64,000 bases of DNA from Chloroflexota bacterium (GTDB taxonomy: Bacteria; Chloroflexota; Chloroflexia; Chloroflexales; Herpetosiphonaceae). The position numbers and the translations under genes are program-made. The DNA lies in contig JAIUOC010000007.1 of NCBI GenBank assembly GCA_020161265.1, forward strand, positions 248,001-312,000, read 5' to 3'. The notes beneath the pieces were generated by a model. It was not told the DNA's origin. It saw only the letters and a program-made list of their open reading frames with translations, and ran no database searches. Below, piece after piece: positions 1 to 7,621 of the stretch (position 1 is its first letter; each line of letters starts with the position of its first letter).

Positions 1-3000
1 GGCACCTTGCAACAAACGATCGACGGCTCTGCGGTCGCCAAAGCCAATACCGACGATCCAACTTATATCGGTGGCAGCGCCAGCCCAATTGGTGTATTGC
101 AAGGCTTTTTCCGTGGCCAACTCGATCAGCTAGCAATTTACGATCGCCAAATGACCACCGGCGAAATCTATAGCATTTATTTGCGCGATTTACGCTGGTA
201 TAGCGCTCGGAGCACCGTTGAACTTCAGATTGATACCGATGCACCAGCGATCACGTTGCTTAGCACTGCCGATTATCTGGCAAATCAACCAACAACCTTG
301 GTGGTATCGACGATCGATGCTACTTCCGGCGTGCGCTTGCTTGATGTTGGCCTAAAACGGCCTAACGCTAGCAGCTATACTTGGTCGAGCGCTGGCCTGT
401 GTGCCGAATCGCTCAGCGTCGCGAGCAATGCAGCTTGGTGCTACAGCTTTGATCCAACGAGTTTGGGCGGGGCTGGCAACTATAGTTTGCAATTCCGCGC
501 TGTCGATGCAGTTGGCAACCAAACAATCTCATCCGTCTATACAATTAATATCGATACGACGGCCCCAACTGTCGCCAGCAATTATAGCGAAACTTGGCAA
601 CAACTCAGTGCCAGCAGCACCGATGAGCTTGCTTGGACGGTGGCGCTCAACGGAACCGTCAGTGATACGGGTAGCGGCATCGATCCAAGCTCGGTTCAAC
701 TAAGCTTGCTCGATAGCAGCGGAGCCTTGGCTGGGCTTGATCAGGCTCAGACTGCCACAGTCAGCGGCAATACCTGGAGCCTCAATTATGGCTTTGCCAA
801 CAAACGTCCAGCTGGTCGCTATAACCTGAGCCTCAGCGCTACCGACATGGTTGGCAACAATTGGTCGGGAATTGTTGGCAGCATCGTGCTTGATGGGCGT
901 GCGCCCAGCATGCAGCTTGAGCCAAGCCTGCTTACATCACGGATTATCAGCACAACTCCTAATCTGAATGGCTTGGTGGTTGAACAACCAGCTTGGGGCG
1001 GCGAAGTCGCGGCCTTCCACTTTGCCGAGGCCAGTGGCGCAACCAGCTTTAGCGATTACTCGGATACCAAGCTGATAGCTACATGTAGCGCAAATGCCTG
1101 CCCAAGCGGCGTGAGTGGTCTCTTTGGCCGAGCGCTCAACTTCGATGGCAACAACGATAGTTTGACGATTGCCAGCACCACAACCCTTGATTTGAGTGTG
1201 GCAAGTTTCAGCGCGTGGGTCAAACCAAGTTGGGTTTCAGGCACGTTGGGCTATGCGCCAACGATTTTGGCCCAAAGCGCGGGCAGTAATAGCAATTGGC
1301 GCTGGCAGATGAGCGCCGATTACCGCAGCATGCAATTAACCAATGGCAGCTCAACCACCAGCTTGCCACTCATCTTGGCCGCCAATCAATGGTCGCACGT
1401 GGCCTTGGTGCAAGCAGGCGATCGCTGGACTGGCTATCTGAATGGGGTGGCAATTGGCACGGTCGAGCAAGCGTTTGGCTCAAGCACTGGCTTGCCGCTG
1501 CACATCGGTTCAAATGGCACAAGCCAGTTTTGGGCAGGCCAACTTGATCAGATTACGATCTACGAACGCGATTTATCGGCGGCTGAAGTCTATGCCTTAG
1601 CACAAAGTAAGGTCGCAGGGGTGAGCAAGGCCCAAGTTTGGCTGGCTCCCGACGAAACGATGCTCCCAGCTAGCCCACTGATCAGCTACGATTTTGCTGA
1701 AGTGCGCGGGGCAACCAGTTTCGCCGATGCTAGCGGCAATGGCCATGCAGCAACCTGTAGCAACTGCCCAACTGCCACCAATGGCTGGACTGATGCTGAG
1801 GCACTGAGCTTTGATGGAGTTAACGATGGCCTGAGCGCCACGATTACCAGCAATTTGAGCTTGGCAAACTTTACTCAAGCTGTCTGGATCTATTCAACCG
1901 CAACCGATAATGGCTATCATTCAGTGATGGGCTATCAGCCAGGATCGTTCAATCAGCGCCGCCCACCAAGCATCTATATTACCCAGAAAACGCGGATTCA
2001 TGCTGGGTTTGGCGATGGCAGCGTGTTCACATCATTGGAAACTGGCTCAGTCTTAACGCCCAATGCGTGGAATCACATCGCGACTACTTTTGATGGTCAA
2101 GCCTACCGCGTCTATGTCAATGGCACTGCGGTTTATACCTCGACTGCTAGTGCTGGCCGCACGCCCTATCCTGTCTCCAAGCTGGAGATTGGCAAGGCTG
2201 ATACCTATTTCAAAGGCGCGATCGACCAAGTGCGCATCTATGATCGAGCGCTTTCGGCCAAGGATATTGGGTTGTTGGCTTCGAGCTGGACGAATGCCAG
2301 CCTGACTGGAGCAAGCAGTGTGAGCGCCGACTGGAATTATCAGATTCCTAATGGCTTGCAAGGCTTGTATAAGCTGAGTTTGCGCGGCACTGATACATTC
2401 AGCAACACCGAAAGCATCGCGACGATTTGGCGTGGCATGCTCGATAGCGTTGCGCCCAACATCTCGCTTAGCGCAACCCATCAAGGCGGTGGCTTAGCTG
2501 CCTCAACGGTCTACACCATTACCGCCAGCGATCTGTTCCTTGATCCAGCGACATTGAGCACGCCATGTCAAACGACCAACAGCACGTTGAGCTACAACCA
2601 AATGGGCGGAGTTAGCTCGCTAATTGTGACATGCAGCGTTGTAGGCCATCAGCAAGGGAGCATCAGCGCAACTGTTCGCGATTTGGCGGGCAATCAAGCC
2701 AGTGCATCCTTTAATCTGCCAATGCCAACTACCAACCCAGCGATTCTGATTAGCAGTCCAAGCGGCAGCATTACTGGAACTGCACCAATCAGCATTACAG
2801 GGGGAGCGTTTGCGCCGATTGGGATTCAAAGCGTGGCAGTGTTGATTAATGGTCAGAATCTGAGCACGATCAACTATGGCGTTGGCATTACCAATACGCT
2901 CTGGACCACAAATTGGCAGCCGCAAGCGAGTGGTAGCTACACCATTACGGCTGTTCTGACGACCAGCAACGGCGGGGTTTACACCGATACGACCACGCTC

Positions 3001-3828
3001 AGCGTGCGCGAAGCCTACCAATTAATCGTCAATCGCGCAGGCACAGGCAGTGGCACAATTAGCAGCGAACCAACAGGCATCAATTGTGGTGATGTTTGTA
3101 GCGCCTATTTTGCCGAAAGTAGCGTTATCACCCTAACCGCCACACCTGCGAGCAATTCAGTGTTTAGTGGTTGGAGTGGCGTGTGTAGTGGCAATAGCCT
3201 GTGTGTTGTGCCCATGACCCAAGCGCAGAGCGTTACCGCCAGCTTTAGCTTGAAGACCTATCCATTGGGCATTAGTTTTGCGGGCACTGGTGATGGTACG
3301 GTCAATATTCTGCCAAATGGGGTTAATTGTACCCGCCAAACCCCAGCCTGTTTGCTGTTCTTCAGTGCCGGAACCGTGGTAACCTTGACGGCTACGCCGC
3401 TTGCAAATGCCAGCTTTGTTGGTTGGAGCGGCGATTGTAGCGGAACCGCCAGCTGTGTGTTAACGATCGATCGTGCCCATACCATATCAGCCCGTTTCGA
3501 TTTGGTAACGCCAACCCCAACCGCGACGGCAACCAGCACACCAACACCAACGCCAAGCGCGACGGCCACGCCAACGACGACAGCAACCGCTACCGCGACA
3601 ACGACCAGCACGCTCACCGTTACACCAAGTCCAACCGTCACCGCGACGGCGACCGCAACGCATACACCAAGTTCAACCACCACGAATACGCCTACCGTCA
3701 CCGCAACCGTGACAATCACGGCGACCGCGACCGTAACGCCAAGTCCAACGGTCACAAATACGCCAAGTGCAACACCAACCTTAGGCGTAAGCGAATATCG
3801 GGTTTATCTGCCAATTGCCATGCGCTAA
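1..3828 (+). CDS. Giant secreted LamG / Ig-like / InlB-B-repeat protein (5' end missing)
   Basis: The reading frame is open to the left edge, so only the last 1275 or so residues are present. In order these are the end of a LamG/concanavalin-like jelly roll (about residues 1-60), Ig-like segments, two more LamG domains (about 340-535 and 560-760, each closing with an I-Y-x-R-x-L-S/T-A motif), another Ig-like stretch, and two Cys-containing divergent InlB-B repeats (about 1005-1160, with FSGWSG and FVGWSG). A Thr/Pro/Ala tail of about 90 residues follows, then the C-terminus RVYLPIAMR. LamG domains normally bind glycans or proteins, so a surface adhesin or exoprotein role is inferred. The Thr/Pro tail could be a wall-spanning stalk. 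No catalytic domain is visible in the part present. A 14-bp-arm hairpin follows the stop. Confidence 0.8.
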   Translation, partial: GTLQQTIDGSAVAKANTDDPTYIGGSASPIGVLQGFFRGQLDQLAIYDRQMTTGEIYSIYLRDLRWYSARSTVELQIDTDAPAITLLSTADYLANQPTTLVVSTIDATSGVRLLDVGLKRPNASSYTWSSAGLCAESLSVASNAAWCYSFDPTSLGGAGNYSLQFRAVDAVGNQTISSVYTINIDTTAPTVASNYSETWQQLSASSTDELAWTVALNGTVSDTGSGIDPSSVQLSLLDSSGALAGLDQAQTATVSGNTWSLNYGFANKRPAGRYNLSLSATDMVGNNWSGIVGSIVLDGRAPSMQLEPSLLTSRIISTTPNLNGLVVEQPAWGGEVAAFHFAEASGATSFSDYSDTKLIATCSANACPSGVSGLFGRALNFDGNNDSLTIASTTTLDLSVASFSAWVKPSWVSGTLGYAPTILAQSAGSNSNWRWQMSADYRSMQLTNGSSTTSLPLILAANQWSHVALVQAGDRWTGYLNGVAIGTVEQAFGSSTGLPLHIGSNGTSQFWAGQLDQITIYERDLSAAEVYALAQSKVAGVSKAQVWLAPDETMLPASPLISYDFAEVRGATSFADASGNGHAATCSNCPTATNGWTDAEALSFDGVNDGLSATITSNLSLANFTQAVWIYSTATDNGYHSVMGYQPGSFNQRRPPSIYITQKTRIHAGFGDGSVFTSLETGSVLTPNAWNHIATTFDGQAYRVYVNGTAVYTSTASAGRTPYPVSKLEIGKADTYFKGAIDQVRIYDRALSAKDIGLLASSWTNASLTGASSVSADWNYQIPNGLQGLYKLSLRGTDTFSNTESIATIWRGMLDSVAPNISLSATHQGGGLAASTVYTITASDLFLDPATLSTPCQTTNSTLSYNQMGGVSSLIVTCSVVGHQQGSISATVRDLAGNQASASFNLPMPTTNPAILISSPSGSITGTAPISITGGAFAPIGIQSVAVLINGQNLSTINYGVGITNTLWTTNWQPQASGSYTITAVLTTSNGGVYTDTTTLSVREAYQLIVNRAGTGSGTISSEPTGINCGDVCSAYFAESSVITLTATPASNSVFSGWSGVCSGNSLCVVPMTQAQSVTASFSLKTYPLGISFAGTGDGTVNILPNGVNCTRQTPACLLFFSAGTVVTLTATPLANASFVGWSGDCSGTASCVLTIDRAHTISARFDLVTPTPTATATSTPTPTPSATATPTTTATATATTTSTLTVTPSPTVTATATATHTPSSTTTNTPTVTATVTITATATVTPSPTVTNTPSATPTLGVSEYRVYLPIAMR
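3507..3780 (+). repeat. Thr/Pro-codon low-complexity repeat
   Basis: Degenerate short repeats built from ACN and CCN codons encode the Thr/Pro/Ala-rich tail of the LamG protein. The antisense strand reads as an open Val-rich frame, which is an artefact of this composition. Confidence 0.8.
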
Positions 3829-3839
3829 ACCCTCCAAAA

Positions 3840-3896
3840 CCAACGGCAGAGAAGCTGCATAGAGCATTCCATATGCGAGCAATTCTCTGCCGTTGG
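3840..3896. terminator. Bidirectional hairpin between convergent genes
   Basis: Perfect 14-bp inverted arms (3840-3853 and 3883-3896) enclose a 29-base loop between the stop of the LamG gene and the stop of the UvrA-like gene on the other strand. The position suggests a shared terminator. There is no strong T tract. Confidence 0.6.
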
Positions 3897-3910
3897 CCAT
3901 TACTACTAAT

Positions 3911-6148
3911 TTAGAGGAATTTGGCGGTGATGCTACGTTGGCAAGCTTTCAAGGCCATGGGTGGGCCTTCGAAAATAATCTCGCCACCAGCGCTACCGCC
4001 CTCAGGCCCGATGTCGATAATCCAATCGGCTTGACGAATAATATCCAAGTGATGTTCGATCAGAATCACGGTATTCTTGAGATCGACCAAGCGATCGATA
4101 ATCCCCATCAGCAGCCCAATATCTGAGCGATGCAGGCCTGTAGTTGGTTCATCCATCACATAAACACTGGCTTTTTTGTGCAATTCGGTTGCTAATTTGA
4201 GCCGCTGGCCTTCGCCACCAGAGATCGTGCTGAGTGGTTGACCAAGTTTCAAATAGCTCAAACCAACATCGTTCATAGCTTGGAGCACTGGCTTGATCTT
4301 CTTTTCGTTGAAGAAATCCAGTGCTTCTTCGGCGGTCATATCCAATACATCACTGATCGATTTGCCACGAAGCTGATATTCTAGCACTTCGGCTTTGAAA
4401 CGCTTGCCTTCGCAAATTTCACAGGTTGAGGAAATCCCTTCCATAAACGCTAAATCGGTGTAGACCAAACCTAAGCCATTACAATTATCGCAACTGCCGG
4501 TTGAGTTGAAGCTGAATAACGAGGCGCTCACTCCATTGGCTTTGGCAAAGGTCTGGCGAATATCATCCATAATTCCAGTATAGGTGGCCGGAGCCGAACG
4601 GCTATTCGCAGTTACCCGCGATTGATCGATCACAATGGCGTTGGGGTGTTGGCTCAAAAAGACTTCATTAATTAAGGTGCTTTTGCCTGAACCTGCCACG
4701 CCTGTCACCACAGTTAGCACGCCAGTTGGAATGTTGACATTAATATTTTTAAGATTATGTAAATTTGCATTAACAATCGGCAAGTAGCCAGTTGGCTGGC
4801 GCGAATGCTGTTTGGTTGGCACTGTTTGCTGCAAATAGCTGCCAGTTAAGGTATTTGAACGCTTGAGATCGGCATAACTGCCCTCAAACACGACCTCGCC
4901 GCCGTGCACACCCGCGCGTGGCCCAATATCGACAATATGGTCGGCAATCGCAATTACATCGGGATCATGCTCGACCACCAGCACAGTATTGCCTTTATCG
5001 CGCAACTGTTGCAACAACCGATTCAGCCGCGCCACATCACGCGCATGCAAACCTACGCTTGGTTCATCGAGAATATAGAGCATTTCAGTTAAGCTATTGC
5101 CAAGATGGCGAATCATCTTGACTCGCTGCGATTCGCCACCTGAGAGCGTCGAGGTTTCACGGCTCAAGCTCAAATAGCCTAAGCCAATATCGACCAACTG
5201 CTGCATGCGCTCCAACAACTTGGCCGCCACCCGATCGCCAATCGGATCAGTAACATCAGCCAAGAAACTGATCAAATCAGTCGCTTCAAAATCAGCTAAT
5301 TCGGCAATGTTGCGCCCAGCAATCCGACAATTGAGCGCTGCTTGGGTCAAACGCTGGCCATGACAAACTGGGCAGATTTGCGAAGAAGTAAATTGCTCAA
5401 ACACCGCCCGATTGCGATCGGACATGGCCGCTGCATCTTTTTTGAGATACATACGCTCGAAACGTTCTAGCAAACCTTCGTATTTCGAGCTAAATTCGCC
5501 CCACGAAACCTTAAGATCAGCGCCATACAAAAATGCTTGTAATTCCTGTTCGTTATAATCGCGAATCGGCTTGTCGTTATCGAACAAACCAGAAAGCGGA
5601 TACATCTTCCACATCCATTTGCCGACCTTGAATTCGGGATGCAAAATCGCACCCTCGTTCAGCGATTTGCTGCGATCAAGCAATTTATCCATATCAAGCT
5701 GAACCGTTTTGCCAATCCCTTCACATTCAGGGCACATACCCTGCGGCGTGTTAAACGAAAAAGCATAACCAGGCCCAACGTAGGGCTGACCAACCCGCGA
5801 GAATAATAAGCGCAGCAACACCGCAATATCAGTATAAGTTCCGACGGTTGAGCGCGAACCACCGCCAACGCGTTTTTGATCGATGATAATCGGCGAGTTG
5901 AGATGCTCGATCCGTTCGACATCAGGCTGACCATAGTGCGGCAAAAAGCCTTGCACAAAAAAGGTAAAGGTTTCATTGAGTTGGCGTTGGGCCTCGGCGG
6001 CAATTGTATCAAACACCAACGACGATTTCCCCGAACCAGAGACTCCGGTAAAAACTGTCACCCGCTGTTTCGGAATATTCAAGGAAATATTTTTGAGGTT
6101 GTTTTCGCGTGCGCCATACACCTCAATAAACGCTCGATCCTGCATCAT
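3911..6148 (-). CDS. Short UvrA-like ABC ATPase lacking the UvrB-binding region
   Basis: A tandem ABC ATPase of 745 residues, against roughly 940 for housekeeping UvrA. Visible motifs are Walker A1 GVSGSGKSS (about 36-44), a CPEC zinc knuckle, signature LSGGESQR, Walker B ILDEPSVGL, Walker A2 GVAGSGKST, a second knuckle CDNC...CEIC, signature ISGGEGQR and Walker B MDEPTTGL. The region between Walker A1 and the first CPEC knuckle is short, so the UvrB-binding and insertion domains seem to be absent. Such short paralogues (UvrA2 or drug-resistance types) bind DNA or ligands but are not known to replace UvrA in excision repair. AAGGAG precedes two successive ATGs (6148 and 6145), and either could be the start. 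It is divergent from a MerR-type gene 185 bp away, so induction by a small molecule is plausible but inferred. Confidence 0.88.
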   Translation of the reverse strand: MMQDRAFIEVYGARENNLKNISLNIPKQRVTVFTGVSGSGKSSLVFDTIAAEAQRQLNETFTFFVQGFLPHYGQPDVERIEHLNSPIIIDQKRVGGGSRSTVGTYTDIAVLLRLLFSRVGQPYVGPGYAFSFNTPQGMCPECEGIGKTVQLDMDKLLDRSKSLNEGAILHPEFKVGKWMWKMYPLSGLFDNDKPIRDYNEQELQAFLYGADLKVSWGEFSSKYEGLLERFERMYLKKDAAAMSDRNRAVFEQFTSSQICPVCHGQRLTQAALNCRIAGRNIAELADFEATDLISFLADVTDPIGDRVAAKLLERMQQLVDIGLGYLSLSRETSTLSGGESQRVKMIRHLGNSLTEMLYILDEPSVGLHARDVARLNRLLQQLRDKGNTVLVVEHDPDVIAIADHIVDIGPRAGVHGGEVVFEGSYADLKRSNTLTGSYLQQTVPTKQHSRQPTGYLPIVNANLHNLKNINVNIPTGVLTVVTGVAGSGKSTLINEVFLSQHPNAIVIDQSRVTANSRSAPATYTGIMDDIRQTFAKANGVSASLFSFNSTGSCDNCNGLGLVYTDLAFMEGISSTCEICEGKRFKAEVLEYQLRGKSISDVLDMTAEEALDFFNEKKIKPVLQAMNDVGLSYLKLGQPLSTISGGEGQRLKLATELHKKASVYVMDEPTTGLHRSDIGLLMGIIDRLVDLKNTVILIEHHLDIIRQADWIIDIGPEGGSAGGEIIFEGPPMALKACQRSITAKFL

Positions 6149-6333
6149 CAGACTCCTTGATAACTACAAATCTCTGGTCGCTTCGTGGAATCACCAGCAA
6201 CTTAACTTGCCATATGTGTGATCCGAATTTATTCTAGAACATAGATGCAAGTGTAGGGAGTTTTCGCTTGGTAAACATCCTTTCGACACTCAAATTGCTG
6301 ATCAAAGTCTCAATTTTTACATGAGGGTTTAAC

Positions 6334-7068
6334 ATGAATGTTGGGTATTATTTCCGCACCGTTGATCTGGCCAAGGCGATTAATGTGAGCGTACAGCAGG
6401 TGCGCAATTATCAAGCTGAGGGCTTTTTGCCCAACGTCGAACGCGGCTCCAACGGCTACCGTCAATATACCCAGCAGCATATCGATGCGATCAAAACCGC
6501 CCATCAACTGATCAAGGGGTATGGTTGGCGGAATGCTCAGCAGATTATGGCAGCATTGCATCAAGCCGATCATCAAACAGCATTTAATCTGATCAATCAG
6601 CATCATGCCAGGCTCGACACTATTCACCAGCAACTTGACCAAACCCTGACCTTGCTCAAAGCGGTGGCTGATCAACTGCCGCCCAGCCAACGCCATGCTC
6701 AGCGCATCTTGGTGGGCGAAGCCGCCAAAGCTGTGGGCGTGCCAATTTCGGCCTTGCGCTTTTGGGAGCAACAAGGCCTGTTGCAACCAATTCGCCAAGC
6801 CTCCAACAACTACCGCTATTATGATGAACGCCAATTGCGCCGCTTACGAATTGTCGTGCTATTACGTCAAGCTAATGCTGATTTTAGCTCGATTCGCACA
6901 ACCTTAGAAACCCTTGATCAACAACAACCGCAACGGGCTGTTGCTGCAATCGAAGAGCGCCGCGCCGCTTTGGCCCAACAAAGCTGGGAATCTTTACAAG
7001 CCAACACCGCATTGGTGCGCTATATCCAAACCTATGTCCCACTGCAACCAATCCCAATTATTGGGTAA
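6334..7068 (+). CDS. Transcription regulator with two MerR-type HTH domains
   Basis: A protein of 244 residues with two MerR-like winged helix-turn-helix units. The first is at about residues 6-70 (TVDLAKAINVSVQQVRNYQ, then GYRQY). The second is at about 127-195 (VGEAAKAVGVPISALRFWEQ, then NYRYYDERQLRRL). A helical linker rich in His and Gln lies between them. Classical MerR proteins have one HTH followed by a dimerisation helix and an effector domain. Here the second HTH takes the place where an effector domain would sit, and no Cys metal-binding motif is seen. GAGGG lies 6 bases before the ATG. Because the gene is divergent from the UvrA-like gene, it probably controls that promoter, itself, or both. 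Confidence 0.8.
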   Translation: MNVGYYFRTVDLAKAINVSVQQVRNYQAEGFLPNVERGSNGYRQYTQQHIDAIKTAHQLIKGYGWRNAQQIMAALHQADHQTAFNLINQHHARLDTIHQQLDQTLTLLKAVADQLPPSQRHAQRILVGEAAKAVGVPISALRFWEQQGLLQPIRQASNNYRYYDERQLRRLRIVVLLRQANADFSSIRTTLETLDQQQPQRAVAAIEERRAALAQQSWESLQANTALVRYIQTYVPLQPIPIIG

Positions 7069-7143
7069 ATAACTGCAAATTATCAAGTCAAGTATAGCAC
7101 AAATGTTTTATTTTATCATTATTTTGAGTTCATTTAACCCAAA

Positions 7144-7187
7144 AATCACGCTGCAAGCTTGTTGGCAACAAAACTCGCAGCGTGATT
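7144..7187. terminator. Hairpin between convergent genes
   Basis: Perfect 11-bp arms (7144-7154 and 7177-7187) lie between the end of the double-MerR gene and the 3' end of the truncated lipoprotein copy on the opposite strand. A shared terminator is likely. Confidence 0.55.
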
Positions 7188-7200
7188 CAGCAATAATCTA

Positions 7201-7587
7201 CTATGGCATTTGATAGGTTTGGCTGGCCATTGCGGTGTTGGTTTGATCAATCACCCGCACCGTCAGATTGGTAGCCGCTGGCAACAGCGTTCGACCAACC
7301 CCAACCACCGCAAACGACGATCGCGGACCAGCCTGTTGAAGTAACTGATTTGGTTTGGGCGTGGTATAGATCACCTGTACCGTGACAACAGTGTCATCAA
7401 GTCCAACCGCATCAATCACCACCTGATAGCCATTTGTCCAACGCACACCAGTAAAGACTCCGATTAATAGAGTATCAGTTATCGCAGTCGTAGCGACATT
7501 TGGTTTCCAATCCCGTGGAATAACACCAAGCATGGATTGTTGTTCACTGGAAGTTCCCGCAATCATAGCATCAAACCGAAGGTATAC
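7201..7587 (-). pseudogene. 3' half of a split PrcB-like lipoprotein gene (copy A)
   Basis: This is the C-terminal part of the intact gene at 11810-12349, from the region MIAGTSSEQQ to the end ASQTYQMP, with very high similarity at protein and DNA level. Homology to the intact copy stops at about 7587, in a GGTATAC stretch. The missing 5' half is found about 4 kb upstream in the direction of transcription, at 11559-11713. No signal peptide or ribosome site is left, so a functional product is unlikely. Confidence 0.8.
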
Positions 7588-7621
7588 TTTTGCTACTTTA
7601 CCTTGCCATAGCTTCTTTATC

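Noticed and set aside
3258-3755. Val-rich minus-strand frame of 165 codons
   Set aside because: It is the antisense of the Thr/Pro-codon tail of the LamG gene and shows no start site or domain.
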